From Stenotrophomonas sp. UBA2629 (GTDB lineage Bacteria; Pseudomonadota; Gammaproteobacteria; Xanthomonadales; Xanthomonadaceae), in contig DEOB01000010.1 in the NCBI GenBank assembly GCA_002359895.1, forward strand, positions 1,490,125-1,554,124: 64,000 nucleotides of DNA. The letters are read 5' to 3'. How positions within the stretch are numbered: position 1 is the stretch's first letter; each line of letters opens with the position of its first letter. A program made the translations under genes and the position numbers. This document shows, piece by piece, positions 58,967 to 64,000 of the stretch. A model generated the notes under the pieces. It made no database searches, had not been told where the DNA came from, and saw only the letters and a list, made by a program, of their open reading frames with translations.

Positions 58967-59365
58967 TTACTGGCCGGTGATCGCGGTGAGCATGCTGCGC
59001 ACCTTGGATTCGACGAAGCTCAGCGAAGCGCGATATTCCAGCGCCGCGCGGCCGTAGGCGGCACGTTCGGTATCCGGGTCAACGGTATTGCCGTCCAGGC
59101 TGGGCTGCGCGGCTGCGCGGGTGATCTGGAACGGATTGAGCCCGTCGCCACCAATGGCGTAATGCTGCTCGGCGGTGGTGGTCATCAGGCCATTGCCGGT
59201 TGCGCCTTGGGCGTGTCGCAGGGCGGCATCAAAGTCCAGGTCGCGCGCCTTGTAGCCGGGCGTATCGGCATTGCTGAGGTTGCTGGCGATCAGCTTCATG
59301 CGCTGTTCGCGCAACGGCATGGCCTGGGCATGGATGCCCAGGTAATCGGAAATCAGGTTGGCCAT
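58967..59365 (-). CDS. flgB: Flagellar proximal rod protein FlgB
   Basis: 132 residues from ATG 59365 (MANLISDYLGIHAQAMPLREQRMKLIASNLSNADTPGYK), the usual FlgB length; the longer open frame runs into the promoter. GGGAGG lies about 10 bp upstream. The C-terminal part (YGRAALEYRASLSFVESKVRSMLTAI) is typical. It is the first gene of flgBCDEF, with a sigma-54 element upstream. Confidence 0.97.
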   Translation of the reverse strand: MANLISDYLGIHAQAMPLREQRMKLIASNLSNADTPGYKARDLDFDAALRHAQGATGNGLMTTTAEQHYAIGGDGLNPFQITRAAAQPSLDGNTVDPDTERAAYGRAALEYRASLSFVESKVRSMLTAITGQ

Positions 59366-59398
59366 GTGGAACCTCCCACGGAACGTTGCCGGGGACGG

Positions 59399-59414
59399 TG
59401 CAAGGCGTGTGCCA
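59399..59414 (-). promoter_or_regulatory. Sigma-54 promoter of the flgB operon
   Basis: The reverse strand reads TGGCACACGCCTTGCA, a full match to TGGCAC-N5-TTGCA. The predicted start at about 59388 gives a 23-nt leader before flgB. Confidence 0.9.
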
Positions 59415-59454
59415 GAACGGCAGGTGTGTGTTTGGAGCAGGCGCAACGGCTGCC

Positions 59455-59640
59455 TTCATCCGCCCTGCGGGCACCTTCGCCCAAGAAGGTGCCTGCAGTC
59501 CCGCAGACGGAGAAGGGTGGGGTTCCCGCGTGCGGGGAGCGGCAGGTCGGGGGCCGCGTAGATGTGGTGCAGCGGCACCCCTTCTCCCGTAACACCGGAG
59601 AAGGTGCCCGAAGGGCGGATGAGGGCAGCCCTTCGCCCTA
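59455..59640. repeat. REP-like repeats between flgB and cheV
   Basis: A segment at 59455-59520 (CATCCGCCCTGCGGGCACC, then CCCAAGAAGGTG and CAGTCCCGCAGACGGAGAAGG) is a direct copy, about 67 bp long, of that at 55580-55650. A related inverted copy follows at about 59580-59630 (CCTTCTCCCG ... CGGAGAAGGTGCCCGAAGGG). Both gene ends here are outward-facing (flgB start, cheV stop), so the hairpins may end the cheV message. Confidence 0.75.
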
Positions 59641-59660
59641 AAGGCCTTTCAGCCCGGCCC

Positions 59661-60605
59661 TCAAGCCGCCTCGGCCACGCAGCGCAGCCGGTTCAGCACA
59701 AAATCGGCGAGTTCATGCGGGCTGTATTTGGCCACAAAGGCATTGGCGCCCACGCGTTCCACCATCGCATTGTTGAATACGCCCGACAGCGAGGTGTGCA
59801 ACAGCACATATAAACCTGCCAGGCCCGCATGGCGGCGGATTTCCGTCGTCAACGTGTAGCCGTCCATTGCCGGCATCTCGATGTCGGAGATCACCATGGC
59901 ATAGCGTTCGGCCGGGTTTTCGCCGGCCGCATGAATCTGCAGCAGGTGCTCCAGCGCCTGCCGCCCATCGGAGAGCAGGGTGGCGGTGACGCCAAGCTGG
60001 TCGAGCACGCTGCGGATCTGCTGGCGTGCCACACGTGAGTCATCCACCACCAACACCTGCATCGGCGGGGCGTCGGCGGGCAGCGCCATGGAAGGGTCCA
60101 GCACCGCTTCACCGCGCAGCTGGGCGATGTCGGCCAGCACGCTTTCCACGTCGATCACTTGGATCAACTCGCCCTGGAAGCGCGTCACCGCTGTCAGATA
60201 CGTGGATTCGGCGCCCAGCTCCGGCGGCGGCTGGATGTCTTCCACCGCGATGTTGACGATGCGCTCCACGCCGCTGACCAGAAAGCCCTGCACCGAGCGG
60301 TTGAATTCAGTCACCACCAGGTAGCCCGGTGAGCGGTCGGCATCGGGCTCGCGCTCCGGGTGGCCAATGGCCATGCCCAGGTCAAGTACCGGTACCGAGC
60401 GTCCGCGCACATCGGCCACGCCGGCAAACTGTGCTGGCAGCCCGGGCACCTGAAACAAGGCCGGCCGGCGCAGGACTTCCTGCACCTTGAATACGTTCAC
60501 GCCAAAAAGCTGACGGCCGCCCAGGCGGAACAGCAGCAACGCCAAGCGGTTGTGGCCAGCCAGGCGCGTGCGCTGGTCGATGCGGTTGAGCAGGTCTTGT
60601 GACAT
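59661..60605 (-). CDS. cheV: Chemotaxis coupling protein CheV
   Basis: 314 residues from ATG 60605 (MSQDLLNRIDQRTRLAGHNRL). An N-terminal CheW domain (about 20-165: LLLFRLGGRQLFGVNVFKVQEVLR, ADVRGRSVPVLDL) is fused to a C-terminal receiver domain (about 180-305). The receiver has DD at about 191-192, phosphoacceptor Asp near 240 in MVISDIEMPAMDG, and FVAKYSP supplying the conserved Lys. CheV couples receptors to CheA and tunes adaptation through its own phosphorylation. It is divergent from flgA. Confidence 0.96.
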   Translation of the reverse strand: MSQDLLNRIDQRTRLAGHNRLALLLFRLGGRQLFGVNVFKVQEVLRRPALFQVPGLPAQFAGVADVRGRSVPVLDLGMAIGHPEREPDADRSPGYLVVTEFNRSVQGFLVSGVERIVNIAVEDIQPPPELGAESTYLTAVTRFQGELIQVIDVESVLADIAQLRGEAVLDPSMALPADAPPMQVLVVDDSRVARQQIRSVLDQLGVTATLLSDGRQALEHLLQIHAAGENPAERYAMVISDIEMPAMDGYTLTTEIRRHAGLAGLYVLLHTSLSGVFNNAMVERVGANAFVAKYSPHELADFVLNRLRCVAEAA

Positions 60606-60612
60606 GCAGCCT

Positions 60613-60640
60613 GTATCGGCGGGCAGGGCACGCAACTTGA
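60613..60640 (-). promoter_or_regulatory. Sigma-28-type promoter of cheV, close to its ATG
   Basis: The reverse strand reads TCAAG-N15-GCCGATAC, the same spacing as at fliS. The -10 element ends 8 bp before the cheV ATG, so transcripts would have almost no leader. This lowers confidence or implies leaderless translation. Confidence 0.5.
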
Positions 60641-60660
60641 GTGTCGCCGACACCGCGTTC

Positions 60661-60676
60661 TGGCACGCCACTTGCC
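60661..60676 (+). promoter_or_regulatory. Sigma-54 promoter of flgA
   Basis: The + strand reads TGGCACGCCACTTGCC, matching TGGCACG-N4-TTGC exactly. The predicted start at about 60687 gives a 30-nt leader with GGGAGG before the flgA ATG. Confidence 0.9.
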
Positions 60677-60716
60677 TGTGCATGGGCGTACTTCACTGCC
60701 GGGAGGCTTTGCCCGC

Positions 60717-61361
60717 ATGCGTCTGCTCCTATTCTTATGTGTCCTGCTGCCGGCTGCGGCATGGGCCAACGCCTTCCAACCGGTGGAAAGCATCCGTGCG
60801 GCTGCCCTGTCCACGCTGGCCCCGGGCGAAGAAGGTGAGGCTGGGGTGGACGCAGGCCTGCGCCTTCCTGCCTGCCCATCGCCGTTGCAGGCCCGGGTGA
60901 CCGCCAACACCACGGTGGAGGTGGCTTGCCCGCAGGCTGGCGGCTGGCGCTTGTTCGTGCCGGTAAAAGTGCGGCGTGAACAGCAGGTGCTGGTGCTCAA
61001 CCGCGGCGTGGCCGCTGGAGAAACCCTCTCTGCTGCCGATATCGGAACAGTGAAGCGTGACACCGCACGCATCGCCGGCGCCGTGTTGTCCGCACCGGAG
61101 GCCGCCGTGGGGCAGGTGGCCCGGCGTGCACTTTCGGCTGGCAGCCTGCTCTCGGCAACGGATCTGGTAGCACCGCGCATCGTGCGCCGTGGGGACAATG
61201 TGGCGCTGGTGGCCCGTCGCGGCGGGGTGGAGGTGCGGGTTGCCGGCCGGGCCCTTGGCGATGCCGGGGTGGGGGAGCGGGTGTCGGTGGAGAACCTGTC
61301 TTCCCGCCGGGTGATGCAGGGTATCGCCGCGCCCGGGGGCGATGTGGTGGTCACCCGATAA
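60717..61361 (+). CDS. flgA: Flagellar P-ring assembly chaperone FlgA
   Basis: 214 residues from ATG 60717 with GGGAGG about 10 bp upstream. A Sec signal peptide (about 1-17, ending AAAWA) targets it to the periplasm. A SAF-type domain (about 100-160: VLVLNRGVAAGETLSAADIGTV) and a C-terminal domain with GDNVALVARRGGVEVRV, then NLSSRRVMQGIA, are typical of FlgA. It assists FlgI P-ring assembly. It lies upstream of flgM, which has its own sigma-28 promoter. Confidence 0.95.
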   Translation: MRLLLFLCVLLPAAAWANAFQPVESIRAAALSTLAPGEEGEAGVDAGLRLPACPSPLQARVTANTTVEVACPQAGGWRLFVPVKVRREQQVLVLNRGVAAGETLSAADIGTVKRDTARIAGAVLSAPEAAVGQVARRALSAGSLLSATDLVAPRIVRRGDNVALVARRGGVEVRVAGRALGDAGVGERVSVENLSSRRVMQGIAAPGGDVVVTR

Positions 61362-61367
61362 TTCCGC

Positions 61368-61394
61368 TAAAGATGTCCCAGCCGCTGCCGTTAT
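61368..61394 (+). promoter_or_regulatory. Sigma-28 promoter of flgM
   Basis: The + strand reads TAAAGATG-N11-GCCGTTAT, the same -10 variant as the flagellin copy 1 promoter. It starts 7 bp after the flgA stop and leaves a leader of about 25 nt before flgM. FlgM under sigma-28 control gives the usual negative feedback on FliA. Confidence 0.85.
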
Positions 61395-61425
61395 CATTTT
61401 TGAACCGAATCAGGATTTCCGTCAC

Positions 61426-61728
61426 ATGAGCCAGAAAATCGACGGTGGTATCGCTGCCGCAGCGCAACTGCGCAGTGTTGCAGTCAACACCAAGGTAGCC
61501 CCGGCCGGTGAAGCCAAGACCCAGGCGGTGCAGTCCGTGGACAGCGTCCGCCTCACCGACGAGGCCACCCAACTGCAGGCCATGCAGCGCGAGCTGAGCA
61601 CGGCGCCGGCCGTGGACATGGCCCGCGTGCAGGCAGTGCGTGAGGCCCTGGAGAATGGCAGCTACCGGATTGACCCGGACGCGATCGCCTCGCGGATGCT
61701 GGACCTGGACCAGCAGCTGCGCGGATGA
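61426..61728 (+). CDS. flgM: Anti-sigma-28 factor FlgM
   Basis: 100 residues from ATG 61426 (MSQKIDGGIAAAAQLRSVAV). The conserved C-terminal half, VDMARVQAVREALENGSYRI and DPDAIASRMLDLD, is the part that binds and inhibits sigma-28 (FliA). The N-terminal half is disordered-type Ala/Val-rich sequence. FlgM is exported when the hook is finished, which frees FliA for late genes. The stop overlaps flgN (ATGA). Confidence 0.95.
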   Translation: MSQKIDGGIAAAAQLRSVAVNTKVAPAGEAKTQAVQSVDSVRLTDEATQLQAMQRELSTAPAVDMARVQAVREALENGSYRIDPDAIASRMLDLDQQLRG

Positions 61729-62063
61729 ACCTCACCCCGGCCACCCCGTTACAGCGGCTGAGCGAGGCGCTGGATGGCGAACAACAAGCGCTTGTCGAAC
61801 ACGACATAGCAGCGCTGGTCGTTGCCACCGGTAAAAAGCTCGAAGCGCTGCGTGAACTGGAGCGGCACCCGCCGCTGCAGGAAGCCGCACGTCTGAGAGA
61901 GTTGGCTGAGCGCAACCACGCCAACGGCGTGCTGTTGTCGCGCCGCCGGCGCGAAGTGAACTGGGCCCTGCGCCAACTGGGTCGCAGCGAGGATGCCCCG
62001 GCCTACGACGCCAAGGGCCAAGCGCAGACCATGCACACCCGGCGTCCGCTCGCGGTCGCCTGA
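61725..62063 (+). CDS. flgN: Flagellar export chaperone FlgN-like protein
   Basis: 112 residues, start overlapping the flgM stop. It is all-helical with a QRLSEALDGEQQALVEHDIAALVVATGKKLEALRELE pattern typical of FlgN, followed by charged helices and a flexible Arg/Gln-rich tail. FlgN escorts the junction proteins FlgK and FlgL. Low sequence conservation is normal for FlgN; the helical pattern and place after flgM support it. Confidence 0.88.
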   Translation: MNLTPATPLQRLSEALDGEQQALVEHDIAALVVATGKKLEALRELERHPPLQEAARLRELAERNHANGVLLSRRRREVNWALRQLGRSEDAPAYDAKGQAQTMHTRRPLAVA

Positions 62064-62149
62064 AGCTTACGGTTGAACGCCGCGTACTGCGGCGGCAACC
62101 GCGACAAGCCAGTTATAGTGACGGCCCGTTCCCGCGCCGTACCGTAACC

Positions 62150-63370
62150 GTGACCCAGCCTTTCAATCTGCCCTTTGCTTCCATGCCGTCCCCGGCAGTC
62201 CTGCGTGCGCTTGCAGAGCAGGTGCGTATGGGCATCCTGGTGTTCAACGGCAAGCTTGAGGTCAGCGCTGCCAACAAACTGGTGCGCGAGCTGTTTTCGG
62301 CGGATGAGAAAGGCAGCTTGGCGCTGGCACGTGAGCTGGAAGCCTTGTTGCCGCCGTTTGCCCTGCTGCAGGCACGCGAATCAGGCACCTGGACCGGCAG
62401 CCTGCCCATTGGCGAGCGCGTGATCACCGTGCACCTGCATCATCACGCTGAAGGCACCGGCGAAGCGTTCATGGCCATGTTTCAGCAATTGGAAGGGCCG
62501 GAAGACTACGAGCGCGAGTTGCAGCAGCGGCATGCCGAACTGCGCCAAGCCTATCTGCGTTTGAACGGCACACAGGAAAAGCTGCTGCAGTCAGAGAAAA
62601 TGGCCTCCATCGGTCAACTGGCTGCCGGCGTCGCGCATGAGATCAACAACCCCATCGGGTATGTGCATTCCAACCTGGGCAGCCTGCAGGAATATCTGCG
62701 CAGCCTGTTCACGGTGATCGAATCTTACGAGCGGGCCTTGCGCGCGCCCGATCCCAAAGCCTTGATCGACGAGATCGACGATATCCGCAATCGCTTGGAT
62801 ATCGACTTCATCAGCCGCGATCTGCCGCAGTTGATGGCCGAATCACGCGAAGGCATCGAGCGGGTGACGCGCATCGTACGCGACCTGAAAGACTTCTCAT
62901 ATTCCGGCCGTGATGAGTCGTGGAAGCTGGTGGACCTGCATGCCGGCCTTGAATCGACCATCAACATCATCTGGAACGAGCTCAAGTACAAGGTGACGTT
63001 GGAGCGCCGCTACGGCGAGCTGCCGATGATTGAATGCCTGCCGTCGGAGTTGAACCAGGTCTACATGAACCTGCTGCTCAACGCCGGCCATGCCATTGCC
63101 GAGCGCGGCAGCATTGTCGTCAGCACCGGCGTGGAAGGTGACGAGGTGTGGGTGGAGTTCCAGGACAATGGCGCCGGCATTTCGCCGGAGCTGCGCCAGC
63201 GTATCTTCGACCCGTTCTTCACCACCAAGCCGGTGGGCAGTGGTACCGGCCTGGGTTTGTCGATCTCCTACGGCATCATCAACAAGCACCATGGCCGCAT
63301 TGATCTGGAAAGCACCATGGGCGAGGGTTCCCGCTTCCGCGTGGTACTGCCGATCCGTCAGCCGAAGTGA
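62150..63370 (+). CDS. Soluble sensor histidine kinase
   Basis: 406 residues from GTG 62150; ATG 62183 is an alternative, and neither has a clear ribosome binding site. No membrane span is seen. The N-terminal part (1-120) resembles a PAS-type domain (MGILVFNGKLEVSAANKLVREL). A short coiled coil follows (ELQQRHAELRQAYLRLNGTQEKLLQ). The dimerisation domain holds the phosphoacceptor H163 (GVAHEINNPIGYVHSN). The kinase domain has N box (YMNLLLNAGHAIAERG), D-x-G-x-G (FQDNGAGIS), F box FDPFFTTKPVG and GTGLGLS, all intact. It faces the EAL-receiver gene and could phosphorylate it. Confidence 0.92.
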   Translation: MTQPFNLPFASMPSPAVLRALAEQVRMGILVFNGKLEVSAANKLVRELFSADEKGSLALARELEALLPPFALLQARESGTWTGSLPIGERVITVHLHHHAEGTGEAFMAMFQQLEGPEDYERELQQRHAELRQAYLRLNGTQEKLLQSEKMASIGQLAAGVAHEINNPIGYVHSNLGSLQEYLRSLFTVIESYERALRAPDPKALIDEIDDIRNRLDIDFISRDLPQLMAESREGIERVTRIVRDLKDFSYSGRDESWKLVDLHAGLESTINIIWNELKYKVTLERRYGELPMIECLPSELNQVYMNLLLNAGHAIAERGSIVVSTGVEGDEVWVEFQDNGAGISPELRQRIFDPFFTTKPVGSGTGLGLSISYGIINKHHGRIDLESTMGEGSRFRVVLPIRQPK

Positions 63371-63427
63371 ATTGCAGGCGCGTTTGCAACCACGCGCCTT
63401 TGCTGCCGGCACAAATGCAGTTTGCCG

Positions 63428-64000
63428 TTACGTCGGAGCCCCGCCGCGCTTTTCGTCGTGCGTGCGGAATGCCTGGCGGATGTGCTCGCGCAGTTCGTCG
63501 TCGTTCCAGGGTTTGGTCAGGAACCGGTAGATCGCACCACGGTTGATGGCGTCGGTGACGGTGTTCAGATCGGTGTAACCGGACAGCACCAGGCGGATGG
63601 TGTCCGGGTACAGCATTTTTACCCGTCCCAGGAACTCGGTGCCGCTCATGTCGCTCATGCGTTGGTCGGACAAAATGACCTGCACATCGTTGATGGCCAG
63701 CAGGTCGAATGCATCGCGCACATTGCCTGCGGCAAGAATCCGGTAACCATCGCGGCGGAACAGGCGCACCAGCGATCGCAGAACGTTTTCTTCGTCGTCC
63801 AGCAACAGCAGCGTGCGGTCGGGGCGGGTTTCGGCAAATGCCTCAGGGCGCAGATAACGGCGGCGCAGGGTCATGCCGGCGGCGTCGGCCGACATCGGCT
63901 CGCCAAACAGATAGCCTTGGAAAACGTCACAGTCATTGCGTCGCAGAAAGCCAAGCTGTGCCTGTGACTCCACGCCATTGGCAATCACCGTCATGCCCAG
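63428..64000 (-). CDS. EAL-receiver response regulator, 5' end beyond the window
   Basis: About 190 codons of the 3' part are visible; the gene continues past 64000. It shows the end of an EAL phosphodiesterase domain (VIANGVESQAQLGFL, then CDVFQGYLFGEPMSAD) followed by a C-terminal receiver domain with the acidic LDDEEN pair, phosphoacceptor Asp in VILSDQRMSDMSG, and Lys in FLTKPWNDDEL. Only the end of the catalytic part is visible, and the usual EGVE motif reads NGVE. This domain order resembles the GGDEF-EAL-receiver protein RavR of Xanthomonas, a c-di-GMP regulator of virulence and motility. That identity is tentative. Confidence 0.88.
   Translation of the reverse strand: MGMTVIANGVESQAQLGFLRRNDCDVFQGYLFGEPMSADAAGMTLRRRYLRPEAFAETRPDRTLLLLDDEENVLRSLVRLFRRDGYRILAAGNVRDAFDLLAINDVQVILSDQRMSDMSGTEFLGRVKMLYPDTIRLVLSGYTDLNTVTDAINRGAIYRFLTKPWNDDELREHIRQAFRTHDEKRGGAPT

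Noticed and set aside
1..64000. CRISPR arrays, insertion sequences and prophage genes
   Set aside because: No regularly spaced repeats with unique spacers, no transposase or integrase reading frame, and no phage structural genes were seen.

Overview
The window looks like a chromosomal segment of a gamma-proteobacterium of the Xanthomonadaceae, most likely Stenotrophomonas or a close relative. The DNA is GC-rich. The gene order rpoN2-vemR-fleQ inside the flagellar cluster, the Clp/CRP-type box before the exopolysaccharide genes, a GumD-like initiating transferase and GTAG-ended palindromes resembling the SMAG repeats of S. maltophilia all point the same way. This placement is inference; no database search was possible.

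Region 1 (1-9.0 kb) is core metabolism: the end of a polyhydroxyalkanoate-system gene, a membrane-anchored FHA protein, serC, pheA (chorismate mutase/prephenate dehydratase) and aroA on the + strand, two TonB-like proteins on the - strand, then serS with a terminator, a LysR regulator and a tRNA-Ser(UGA) with its own terminator. Region 2 (9.0-9.8 kb) has no gene but carries a near-perfect CRP/Clp-type palindrome.

Region 3 (9.8-23.4 kb) is a tightly coupled + strand operon of eleven genes for a Wzx/Wzy-type exopolysaccharide: GumD-like initiating phosphoglycosyltransferase, GT2 rhamnosyltransferase-like enzyme, Wza-type outer-membrane lipoprotein, Wzz/PCP protein with a decayed tyrosine-kinase domain, three GT4-type transferases, a PslG-like glycoside hydrolase lipoprotein, a Wzy-like polymerase, a WcaF-like acetyltransferase and a MurJ/Wzx-like flippase. 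It resembles gum and psl in logic but matches neither in content, and is the best candidate for an undescribed system here. A converging gene for an MHYT-GGDEF-EAL membrane protein with altered catalytic motifs follows.

Region 4 (25.8-62.1 kb) is a large flagellar cluster, nearly all on the - strand. From high to low coordinates: flgBCDEF, flgGHIJKL plus a flagellin, a second flagellin, fliD, fliST with a PilZ-like gene, a NarL-type regulator, rpoN2-vemR-fleQ, fliEFGHIJK and fliLMNOPQR. cheV borders flgB, and flgA, flgM and flgN lie on the + strand. Sigma-54 -24/-12 elements are visible before fliE, fliL, fliQ, flgG, flgB and flgA. Sigma-28 elements precede fliC (44949-46454), fliD, fliS, cheV and flgM. 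This fits a hierarchy in which RpoN2/FleQ drive hook-basal-body genes and FliA, held by FlgM, drives late genes. flhB, flhA, flhF, fleN and fliA are not in the window.

Region 5 (62.1-64 kb) holds a soluble sensor histidine kinase converging on the 3' part of an EAL-receiver response regulator that runs off the right edge. Palindromic intergenic repeats are concentrated between the flagellar operons. Cyclic-di-GMP is a recurrent theme: MHYT-GGDEF-EAL, PilZ, FleQ, the EAL-receiver protein and a possible Clp site all occur within one window.
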